Shown here: piece after piece, positions 6,202 to 12,179 of the stretch
Position numbering within the stretch: the stretch's first letter is position 1
Layout of the letters: every line of letters starts with the position of its first letter
Source: an uncultured Actinomyces sp.
Lineage (GTDB): Bacteria; Actinomycetota; Actinomycetes; Actinomycetales; Actinomycetaceae
Assembly (NCBI GenBank): GCA_902773415.1
Contig: CACYEE010000198.1
Coordinates: 1 to 12,179, forward strand
Direction: 5' to 3'
DNA length: 12,179 nucleotides
Notes under the pieces: generated by a model
What the model saw: only the letters and a program-made list of their open reading frames with translations
Told to the model about the DNA's origin: nothing
The model's database searches: none
Translations under genes and position numbers: made by a program

Positions 6202-8211
6202 ATGACAGCACCGAAAACCGAAGGATCCAAGCGGGAGGGCACGGCACCGAAGAGCCCCTTCCGGCGCGCAAAGGACGGCGAGGAGCCTCAGGCGTGGCGC
6301 GCCGAGGGCTTGCCCGGCAGGGGAGAGTCGAAGAGAGGCGCGAAGTACTGGATTCGTACCGGCCTCGTCTTTCTTGTTCTCTGGATGGCGCTGTTTGGCG
6401 GGTACACGACGCTCGAGTCCAAGATGAACCCGGTTGTCGACGACCTTCCCTACTCGGAGTTCTATGCGCAGGTCGAGGCCGGAAACATCAAGGAAATCAA
6501 GGCGAAGGCGAACACGATCGAAGGAAAGCTGAAGAGCCCGGCAACCTACAACAAGGAGAAGTACCAGAAGTTCGTCACCGAGCGGCCGACCTGGTGGCAG
6601 GACGACCTTCCAGAGGAACTCAAGAGGGCGGGCGTGAAGATCGCCGCGAAGTCTCCGGTCCAGAAGACAAACCCGTTCCTCATTCTTCTCGAGACCTTTG
6701 TGCCGATCGTCATCATTTTCGGCCTGTGGTATTGGATCATGCGCAAGCAGATGGGCGGTGGCCTGTTCGGTTCGGCCGGGGACCACAAGCCGGTCGATCC
6801 GGAAAAGAACCGGGTGACCTTCGACGACGTCGCGGGTATCGACGAAGTCGAGGACCAGCTCCGCGAGGTTGTCGACATGCTTCGCAATCCCGACAAGTAC
6901 ACGCGCCTGGGCGCGAAGATTCCCCGGGGAATCCTTTTGGAGGGAGGGCCTGGCACCGGAAAGACCCTTCTTGCCCGCGCGACTGCCGGCGAGGCGCAGG
7001 TTCCCTTCTTCTCGATTTCGGCTGCGGAGATTGGCGGAATTCTTGCCGGCAAGGGCGCTTCGGACGTCCGAAACCTGTTCAAGGCGGCGCGTGAAGTCGC
7101 TCCGGCGATCATCTTCATCGACGAAATCGACGCAATCGGGCGCTCGCGCCAGCGACGCAACGGCATTGGGGGAAACGAGGACCGCGAGCAGACCCTCAAC
7201 CAGATTCTCACCGAGATGGACGGCTTTTCCGCAGATTCGAACATCATCGTCGTTGCGGCGACGAACCTTGCGGAGGTTCTTGATTCCGCGCTGACGCGCG
7301 CCGGCCGCTTCGACCGGACGATTACCGTCTCGCCGCCCGACCAGAACGGACGCGAGGCGATTTTCAAGGTCCATGTGCGCGAGCATCCGCTCGCCGACGA
7401 CGTCTCGCTCCAGGCGCTTGCAAAATCGACGCCGGGGCTCACGGGTGCCGACATCGCCAATCTCGTCAACGAGGCTTCGCTCCTTGCCGCACGTTCGGAG
7501 CAGGAGAGTGTTCGCATGAGCGATTTCACGAATGCTCTCGAGACGGTTCAGCTTGGCGTGGAGCGGGCGGTTGTCATGAGCAACGAGGAACGCGAACGTA
7601 CCGCCTGGCATGAAGGAGGCCACGCCCTGCTCGGCATGATTCAGCCCGGTGCCGATCCCGTCCGCAAGATTTCGATCATTCCCCGCGGACGCGCCCTCGG
7701 CGTGACGCTCTCGACGCCCGATTCCGACAAGTACGGTTACGACAAGGAGTACCTGCGCGGCCGCATCATCGGAGCGCTTGGCGGCATGGCCGCCGAGCAG
7801 GAGGTCTATGGCGTCATTACGACCGGAGCCGATTCGGATTTGCAGCAGGCGACGAGCATCGCGCGCCAGATGTTCGGCCGCTGGGGCATGAGCGATACGA
7901 TCGGTCCGATTCAGGTGTATCCGCAGGAAGGCGATCCGCGTCAGGCGGGAGCTTCCGAGGCCCTTCTCGAGAAGGTCGACGACGAGGTCCGCGCCTACCT
8001 TGCCGAATGCTATTCCGAAGCGCGCAGGCTCCTGCGCGAACACCGGGCCCAGCACCAGGCGCTTGTCGACGCCCTGCTCGACAAGGAAACCCTTGACGAG
8101 GAGGAAGCCTACGTAATCGCCGGCTTCGCCAAGCACGGCGAGGACCCGCATATCGTTGCCGCCAGCGCCGACCGGCTCCGCGGAAAGCACGCCTTTCCCG
8201 CTGCGCAGTAA
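6202..8211 (+). CDS. ftsH: Divergent FtsH-type membrane AAA+ zinc metalloprotease
   Basis: A 669-residue membrane-anchored ATP-dependent protease. A basic cytoplasmic N-tail (1-48) leads to TM1 (about 49-69), an extracytoplasmic domain (70-155) with an unusual WWQDDLPEELKRAG stretch, and TM2 (about 158-180). The AAA module has Walker A GGPGTGKT (248-255), Walker B IIFIDEID (303-310), and the second region of homology ATNLAEVLDSALTRAGRFDR (353-372) with arginine fingers. The protease domain has HEGGH (470-474) and the third zinc ligand in TGADSDLQ (D546). The pore loop, FVGVG in standard FtsH, reads ILAGKG here (280-285), so the substrate-gripping phenylalanine is replaced by leucine (L281). 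Gene context also differs from the usual hpt-ftsH-folE block: it sits alone and opposed to uvrB and coaE. I infer a specialised paralogue, with a canonical FtsH elsewhere in the genome, which this window cannot show. Confidence 0.92.
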   Translation: MTAPKTEGSKREGTAPKSPFRRAKDGEEPQAWRAEGLPGRGESKRGAKYWIRTGLVFLVLWMALFGGYTTLESKMNPVVDDLPYSEFYAQVEAGNIKEIKAKANTIEGKLKSPATYNKEKYQKFVTERPTWWQDDLPEELKRAGVKIAAKSPVQKTNPFLILLETFVPIVIIFGLWYWIMRKQMGGGLFGSAGDHKPVDPEKNRVTFDDVAGIDEVEDQLREVVDMLRNPDKYTRLGAKIPRGILLEGGPGTGKTLLARATAGEAQVPFFSISAAEIGGILAGKGASDVRNLFKAAREVAPAIIFIDEIDAIGRSRQRRNGIGGNEDREQTLNQILTEMDGFSADSNIIVVAATNLAEVLDSALTRAGRFDRTITVSPPDQNGREAIFKVHVREHPLADDVSLQALAKSTPGLTGADIANLVNEASLLAARSEQESVRMSDFTNALETVQLGVERAVVMSNEERERTAWHEGGHALLGMIQPGADPVRKISIIPRGRALGVTLSTPDSDKYGYDKEYLRGRIIGALGGMAAEQEVYGVITTGADSDLQQATSIARQMFGRWGMSDTIGPIQVYPQEGDPRQAGASEALLEKVDDEVRAYLAECYSEARRLLREHRAQHQALVDALLDKETLDEEEAYVIAGFAKHGEDPHIVAASADRLRGKHAFPAAQ

Positions 8212-8267
8212 GCGGCAGACGCCGGGCAGCGCCGGAACGGAAATCATGCCTGCCGCACTCCCGTTCC
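8212..8267. terminator. Hairpin-forming intergenic region between converging genes
   Basis: Between the converging FtsH-like and coaE genes two inverted repeats interleave: GCGGCAG (8212-8218) with CTGCCGC (8250-8256), and GGAACGG (8234-8240) with CCGTTCC (8261-8267). Each could form a 7-bp stem, but not both in a simple fold. No T run follows either, so termination here would be inefficient or rho-dependent. It is the only structured element between the two genes. Confidence 0.3.
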
Positions 8268-8286
8268 CGGAAGACGGCCTCGACGT

Positions 8287-9144
8287 TCAGGCGTCGCGCA
8301 TGCGGGCACGGACAAGCACGACCGGATCCGCACTCGCATAGCCCGGTTCATCGGGCACGAAACCGGCGGCGCGCATGGCCGTTTCCGGCGCTTTGGAGAG
8401 AATCTCGAGCTGGCCGGGAGCCTTGACGGCCGCAGCGACTCCATGACATTCGAGACGCGCCTGCGCACGCCTCGTCGCGTGCAGGAGCCGGCCTGACGAC
8501 GCCTGCGGGCCCTTCGCGCCGATGCGGCGGCCTTCGCTCAGGTTGAGCGCATACGGGACAAGGCGGCCTTCCCATATTTCGGTCAGTTTCAGTTCAAACT
8601 CGGCCAGGCTCGAATCGTTGAGGATGACCGCATCGCAGATTCTCGCATAGGCGTCTTCCGATGCCTGGGTTGCCATGCGCGCACGGGCATCGGAGGCGTC
8701 CATGCCTCTCTCCCCTTCAAGGCGCGCGAGCCTGAGTTCGGCACCCGCTTCGACCGCCAGGTTGATGTGGGCCCAGTCCTGGCGAGGGGAGCCCGCAAGG
8801 AGGGCAAGTTCGAAAACGGCGACGCCGCCCGGCCCGCGCCTGTCCGCTTCCGCAAGTAGCCCGTCGAGCCTGTCCCACGTCGTGGGATGAACGATGGCTT
8901 CGAGATCGGCGCGCGCCGTCTCGTCGCCGAACACGATGCGACCGAGGACGTCACGGTCCACCGCTCCGGCGCGTACCGCCTCGGGCCAGAGCCGGGCAAC
9001 GTCGGCCACCGCGGGAGCTCCGGGGGCAAGAACCTCGCGCGAAATCTCGTCGAGCCGGAACACGTGCGCTCCAAGGCTTTCGAAAACCGCAAGCGCGGCA
9101 CTCTTGCCCGCGCCGATGCCGCCGGTCAATGCAGCTGTGAGCAT
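8287..9144 (-). CDS. coaE: Dephospho-CoA kinase with C-terminal extension
   Basis: Catalyses ATP-dependent phosphorylation of dephospho-CoA, the last step of coenzyme A synthesis. The kinase core is residues 1-195: P-loop GGIGAGKS (8-15), the substrate-binding RLDEISREVLAPG (30-42), LEAIVHP (81-87), the FELALLAGSP strand (111-120) where most family members have DVPLLxE, a lid with RMATQAS (156-162), and the closing DAVILNDSSLAEFE (171-184). About 90 residues follow (196-285), ending in GYASADP (268-274). Actinobacterial CoaE proteins often carry a C-terminal GrpB/UPF0157-type domain of roughly 150-200 residues; this tail is shorter and looks like a reduced version, which is inference. The start at 9144 follows AAAGGA with a 7-base spacer; an upstream in-frame GTG at 9162 overlaps the promoter region. 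The usual neighbours rpsA and uvrB are not adjacent. Confidence 0.95.
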   Translation of the reverse strand: MLTAALTGGIGAGKSAALAVFESLGAHVFRLDEISREVLAPGAPAVADVARLWPEAVRAGAVDRDVLGRIVFGDETARADLEAIVHPTTWDRLDGLLAEADRRGPGGVAVFELALLAGSPRQDWAHINLAVEAGAELRLARLEGERGMDASDARARMATQASEDAYARICDAVILNDSSLAEFELKLTEIWEGRLVPYALNLSEGRRIGAKGPQASSGRLLHATRRAQARLECHGVAAAVKAPGQLEILSKAPETAMRAAGFVPDEPGYASADPVVLVRARMRDA

Positions 9145-9166
9145 ACGTCCATCCTTTCTCACAACG

Positions 9167-9172
9167 ATTCTA
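9167..9172 (-). promoter_or_regulatory. Putative -10 element of the coaE promoter
   Basis: TAGAAT on the minus strand (9172-9167) is a good -10 match 22 bases before the coaE ATG, giving a short leader that contains the AAAGGA ribosome binding site (9157-9152). No recognisable -35 was found. This places coaE transcription apart from the operator cluster further upstream. Confidence 0.45.
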
Positions 9173-9207
9173 CAAGACCGCCAGACACCGCCATCATATC
9201 TTTGTGT

Positions 9208-9223
9208 GTGAACATTCGTTCAC
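9208..9223. promoter_or_regulatory. Palindromic operator candidate 1, upstream of the symporter operon
   Basis: GTGAACATTCGTTCAC is a 6-bp perfect inverted repeat around ATTC. Its left half is preceded by GT, so it contains GTGTGAA, the same half-site found in the longer dyad at 9280-9306. It could bind a dimeric sugar-responsive repressor. No regulator gene is in the window. Confidence 0.5.
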
Positions 9224-9260
9224 CGTTCGAGACGCCTCGAGCGGCCTCGAGTCCACTCGA
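9221..9260. repeat. Four-copy 10-bp repeat ending in TCGA
   Basis: TCGA occurs at 9227, 9237, 9247 and 9257, an exact 10-base period. Copies two and three share CCTCGAG exactly (9235-9241, 9245-9251) and the outer copies read GTTCGAG and ACTCGAA. The phase equals one DNA helical turn, so all copies face the same side of the helix. Embedded palindromes include TCGAGTCCACTCGA (9247-9260). It lies between operator candidates 1 and 2. Confidence 0.7.
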
Positions 9261-9279
9261 ACTCGGAGCGAAATGTTCA

Positions 9280-9306
9280 ATTTCACACCCTTCGCTTGTG
9301 TGAAAT
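9280..9306. promoter_or_regulatory. Palindromic operator candidate 2 (9-bp perfect arms)
   Basis: ATTTCACAC (9280-9288) and GTGTGAAAT (9298-9306) are perfect inverted complements separated by nine bases. TTGTGT (9296-9301), 17 bases and CAAGAT (9319-9324) could be a weak promoter, which would place this dyad over the -35 region, a typical repressor position. The symporter start codon is about 150 bases further on. Confidence 0.5.
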
Positions 9307-9334
9307 GAGGCGCATGGGCAAGATGAAAGCACCC

Positions 9335-9350
9335 AGTGATGCGCATCGCT
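9335..9350. promoter_or_regulatory. Palindromic operator candidate 3
   Basis: AGTGATGCGCATCGCT is a 16-bp palindrome with one mismatched pair; the inner GATGCGCATC is perfect. It is unlike operator candidates 1 and 2 in sequence, so it may bind a different protein or have no function. Confidence 0.3.
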
Positions 9351-9458
9351 ACAACTCCTAACCCCGTCAACCGGCGCCAACCCCGACCCCGGGGAGAACG
9401 TCCTCGCCGCAACGTTGCTGCACGGACAAGGCGCACAAGCATCAAGGTGTAAGTTCCA

Positions 9459-10940
9459 ATGGAAAAGAAACTCGCGACAAAGGCCGCAGTCGTCTGCTAT
9501 GGCTTTGGCGATCTCGCATCGCAGTTCGTGTGGACATTCGTGGGCACCTACCTCACGGTGTTCTACACCGAGGTCGTCGGAATCGCTCCGGCTGCCGTTT
9601 CCGCAATTCTTCTCGGCGCCCGTATCTGGGATGCCTTCAACGATCCGATGATGGGCGCCCTCGCCGAGCGCACGCGTTCCCGCTTCGGCCGCTTCCGGCC
9701 CTACATCGCCTTCGGCTCTCCCATCCTCGCCGTCTTCGCCGTCTTGACCTTCGTCAATCCCTTCGACGGCTCCTCGGCCGCCGGCGTAGCCTGGGCCGCC
9801 GTCATCTACATCATCGCAGGCATGGTCTACACGCTGACGAACATCCCCTACTCCGCCCTCTCCGGCGTGATGACGGAAGACGCCAACCAGCGCAACCAGA
9901 TCAACACCTCGCGCAACATCGGCATGAACGTCGGCATGGTTCTCGTCAACGCCATTTCGGCTTCGCTCCTGCTGAAGTTCTCGGCACCAGGGGCCGAAGT
10001 GGCCGACAAGTCCGGCTACATGTGGACGGCCATCCTGTTCTCCTGCATCGCCGTTCCGCTCTTCCTCGTCGTGTTCTTCACCTCGCGCGAGAACGTCGAA
10101 CCGATGGAACGCACGAAGTTCTCGGTGAAGGACACCGTCATGAACCTCGTGACGAACAAGTACCTCATGGTCGTCACCCTCGCGATGTTCATCCTCATGA
10201 CGGCCTTCATGGGCCGCATCGCAGTGGCAGCCTTCTACGTGATTCACTGCACGGGCGACTTCACGAAGATCGCCATGTTCCTCACGATTCCTTCGATCGG
10301 CGCGATTATCGGCTCCTTCCCCACCCCGTGGCTCGCGAAGAAGTTCGGAAAGCGCAACGTGTTCGCCGTCGCCTCGATCTTCTCCGCAATCGGCCTTTTC
10401 GTCATCTACCTGGCCCCGTACGACAACTGGACGATGATTCTCGTCGGCTGCTGGATCTTCGGCCTGTCGAACATCGGCATGCCGCTCTCCCTCTCGATGG
10501 TTGCCGATTCGGTGGACTACATGGAAGAGAAGACAGGCCTTCGTACCGACGGCACCGCATACGCCACCTACGGCCTTGCCACGAAGGTCGGCAACGCCAT
10601 CGGCGGCGCCGTGGGCCTCATGATCATGACGGCTTTCGGCTACGATCCCCAGGCCGCTCCCGGCACGCAGAGCGCCGAGGCTCTTCGCGGCATCAACATC
10701 ACGGTGAACCTCATCCCGGCAATCCTCTTCGTGCTCGTGGCTGTCGTCCTCTTCCTCATGTGGGACAAGAAGGATTCGGACTTCGACGAGATTCGCGCAC
10801 GCCTGCACGGCGGAGGCTCCAACGTCACTGCGCAAACCGAGCTCGAGGACGGCCACCTCGCCGGCGGCTCCGCTGCCCAGTCCGTGGCTGACGGCATCAC
10901 CCGCGCCGCCTCGACCGGCAATCCGCCGACACGCAACTGA
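9459..10940 (+). CDS. GPH-family (MelB-type) sugar:cation symporter
   Basis: A 493-residue membrane protein of the glycoside-pentoside-hexuronide:cation symporter family within the major facilitator superfamily, with about twelve hydrophobic segments. The family signature is ARIWDAFNDPMMG (54-66); D58 and D62 have the spacing of the cation-site aspartates of MelB (D55/D59), and D18 fits MelB D19. The loop after it has the typical RSRFGRFRPYI (73-83). Substrate cannot be read from sequence; members carry melibiose, glucuronides, xylosides and related sugars. After the last membrane segment a polar tail of about 55 residues (438-493) rich in Gly, Ala and Ser extends into the cytoplasm. AAGGTG at 9444-9449 sits nine bases before the ATG. 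It is followed after 97 bases by an oxidoreductase, most likely co-transcribed, and preceded by a palindrome-rich control region. Confidence 0.92.
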   Translation: MEKKLATKAAVVCYGFGDLASQFVWTFVGTYLTVFYTEVVGIAPAAVSAILLGARIWDAFNDPMMGALAERTRSRFGRFRPYIAFGSPILAVFAVLTFVNPFDGSSAAGVAWAAVIYIIAGMVYTLTNIPYSALSGVMTEDANQRNQINTSRNIGMNVGMVLVNAISASLLLKFSAPGAEVADKSGYMWTAILFSCIAVPLFLVVFFTSRENVEPMERTKFSVKDTVMNLVTNKYLMVVTLAMFILMTAFMGRIAVAAFYVIHCTGDFTKIAMFLTIPSIGAIIGSFPTPWLAKKFGKRNVFAVASIFSAIGLFVIYLAPYDNWTMILVGCWIFGLSNIGMPLSLSMVADSVDYMEEKTGLRTDGTAYATYGLATKVGNAIGGAVGLMIMTAFGYDPQAAPGTQSAEALRGINITVNLIPAILFVLVAVVLFLMWDKKDSDFDEIRARLHGGGSNVTAQTELEDGHLAGGSAAQSVADGITRAASTGNPPTRN

Positions 10941-10950
10941 CAACAACCCC

Positions 10951-10989
10951 GGCCGTGGCGCGAGCCGCCAGGCACCCCGCGCCACGGCC
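10951..10989 (+). terminator. Strong intercistronic hairpin between symporter and oxidoreductase
   Basis: GGCCGTGGCGCG (10951-10962) and CGCGCCACGGCC (10978-10989) are perfect 12-bp complements with a 15-nt loop, ten bases after the symporter stop. No T run follows, so it is not a standard terminator. It more likely acts as a partial stop or as a 3' stabiliser of the symporter mRNA, giving different levels of the two proteins. Confidence 0.6.
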
Positions 10990-11037
10990 ACGATCCCATC
11001 AAAACAAACCCGCAATATCAAAGGAGACAACACGATA

Positions 11038-12141
11038 ATGGCTAAGCTGAAAATCGGCATGATTGGCTGTGGCGGCATCGCCAACCAGAAGCACTTCCCC
11101 GCCCTGAAGAACTGCGAGGACCTGGCCGAGCTCGTCGCCTTCTGCGACATCAAGATCGAGCGCGCCGAAAAGGCCGCCGAAGAATACGGCACCGACGGCG
11201 CCCAGGTCACCGCCGACTACACCAAGCTGCTCGCCAACCCCGACGTCGAGGTCGTCCACGTGTGCACCCCCAACGTCTCCCACTCCGAGATCACCGTCGC
11301 CGCCTTCGAGGCCGGCAAGCACGTGTACGTCGAAAAGCCCATGAGCCACTCGACCGAAGAAGCCGAAAAGATGGTCGAGGCCTGGAAGAAGGCCGGAACC
11401 AAGTTCACCGTCGGCTACCAGAACCGCTTCCGCGCCGAAGTCCAGAACCTGCATGCCGCCTGCCAGGCCGGCGACCTGGGCGAAATCTACTACGCCAAGG
11501 CCCACGCCGTGCGCCGCCGCGCCGTGCCCACCTGGGGCGTCTTCCCCGACAAGTCCCAGCAAGGCGGCGGCCCCCTCATCGACATCGGCACCCATGCCCT
11601 GGACATCACGCTGTGGTGCATGGACGACTACGACGTCGAATCCATCTCCGGCTCCGTCTACGAAAAGCTCGGCCACCTCCCCCAAGCCACCGAAGGCAAC
11701 CTCTTCGGCCCCTGGGACCCCGAAACCTACGAAGTGGAAGACAGCGCGATGGGCTTCATCAAGATGAAGTCCGGCGCGACCATCATGCTCGAGGCCGCCT
11801 GGGCCATCAACATGCTCGACTCTCGCGAGGCCTCCACCACCTTGTGCGGCACCAAGGCCGGCGCCGAGGTCCGCTCGGGCATGTCCTACCCGAAGAACGA
11901 ACTCGTCTACAACCGCGGGCGCAACGGCCAGCTCATGGAAGAGACCCTCACCCCCGCAGGCGAAGTCGCCTACTTCGGCGGCGGCGCGGGCGAAGAAGGC
12001 ACCCTCGACGCCCGCCAGTGGCTCGAAGCCATCATCAACGACACCGACCCCCTGGTCAAGCCCGAACAGGCCCTGGCCGTCACCCGCATCCTCGACAACA
12101 TCTACAAGGCTGCGGCCACCGGCAAGGAAGTCCGCTTCTAA
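11038..12141 (+). CDS. Gfo/Idh/MocA-family NAD(P)-dependent oxidoreductase
   Basis: A 367-residue cytoplasmic enzyme. An N-terminal Rossmann domain has the dinucleotide motif IGMIGCGGIA (6-15), a strand ending at AFCD (34-37), and VVHVCTPNVSH (72-82). The catalytic EKP motif is at 99-101 (K100). The C-terminal alpha/beta domain contains GGGPLIDIGTHALDI (176-190), whose D182 and H186 are the other expected catalytic residues. Family members oxidise or reduce sugars, inositols and sugar acids, or open glycosides by an oxidation-elimination route; which applies here is unknown. AAGGAG at 11021-11026 lies eleven bases before the ATG. Third positions are almost all C, stronger than in most genes of the window, suggesting high expression. 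With the symporter upstream it probably forms a sugar catabolic operon that may continue to the right; the remaining 38 bases show no terminator. Confidence 0.94.
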   Translation: MAKLKIGMIGCGGIANQKHFPALKNCEDLAELVAFCDIKIERAEKAAEEYGTDGAQVTADYTKLLANPDVEVVHVCTPNVSHSEITVAAFEAGKHVYVEKPMSHSTEEAEKMVEAWKKAGTKFTVGYQNRFRAEVQNLHAACQAGDLGEIYYAKAHAVRRRAVPTWGVFPDKSQQGGGPLIDIGTHALDITLWCMDDYDVESISGSVYEKLGHLPQATEGNLFGPWDPETYEVEDSAMGFIKMKSGATIMLEAAWAINMLDSREASTTLCGTKAGAEVRSGMSYPKNELVYNRGRNGQLMEETLTPAGEVAYFGGGAGEEGTLDARQWLEAIINDTDPLVKPEQALAVTRILDNIYKAAATGKEVRF

Positions 12142-12179
12142 GCAGACGAACTGACGTTTCGTGACAGCACGTGACGACC

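Noticed and set aside
5137..8247. A 1036-codon open frame on the - strand opposite the FtsH-like gene and running into uvrB out of frame
   Set aside because: No domain recognised, Arg/Ser/Pro-rich out-of-frame translation, and both overlapped genes carry full catalytic motifs.
9159..11210. A 683-codon open frame on the - strand opposite the symporter
   Set aside because: Antisense to a transporter with an intact family signature; its His/Asp/Glu-rich composition is typical of an antisense translation.
12142..12179. Repeated CGTGAC at the right edge
   Set aside because: Two short copies in 38 bases at the window end are too little to interpret.

Overview
The window comes from a high-GC Gram-positive bacterium, almost certainly an actinomycete (Actinomycetota). 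The evidence is the strong preference for G/C in third codon positions, the coaE / uvrB / terC gene neighbourhood common in that phylum, and a CoaE with the C-terminal extension seen in actinobacterial homologues. I cannot name the genus; a host-associated Actinomycetaceae- or Bifidobacteriales-like organism would fit. No rRNA, tRNA, CRISPR array, transposase or phage gene was seen.

Layout. (1) 1-557: remains of a broken gene on the + strand, then three tandem 19-bp repeats, the last of which holds the ribosome binding site of the next gene. (2) 558-2010 (+): an orphan AAA/Orc1-like ATPase with a C-terminal winged helix, then a small YciI-family protein, ending at a hairpin-plus-T terminator. 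(3) 2128-6049 (-): uvrB, a TerC/Alx-family membrane protein and a MerR-family regulator. TerC has a recognisable yybP-ykoY (Mn2+) riboswitch leader, whose expression platform is a perfect 12-bp hairpin that hides the Shine-Dalgarno sequence. (4) 6202-8211 (+): a divergent membrane-bound FtsH-type AAA protease lying in the opposite orientation between uvrB and coaE. (5) 8287-9144 (-): coaE. (6) 9145-9458: a dense regulatory region with palindromes and a 10-bp-periodic TCGA array. (7) 9459-12141 (+): a GPH-family sugar:cation symporter and a Gfo/Idh/MocA oxidoreductase, separated by a 12-bp perfect hairpin. They look like the start of a carbohydrate-use operon that continues past the right edge.

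How the genes fit together. uvrB (excision repair) and coaE (last step of CoA synthesis) are housekeeping. TerC is probably a manganese exporter switched on at translation when Mn2+ binds its leader RNA. The FtsH-like protease keeps its ATPase and zinc-protease residues but lacks the usual pore-loop phenylalanine, so it is probably a specialised paralogue. The symporter probably imports a glycoside, pentoside or hexuronide that the oxidoreductase helps convert; its regulator is not in the window.

The least-explained items are the operator cluster at 9208-9350, the 19-bp repeats controlling the orphan ATPase, and the FtsH paralogue inserted in an otherwise conserved block. I found no clearly new multi-gene system.
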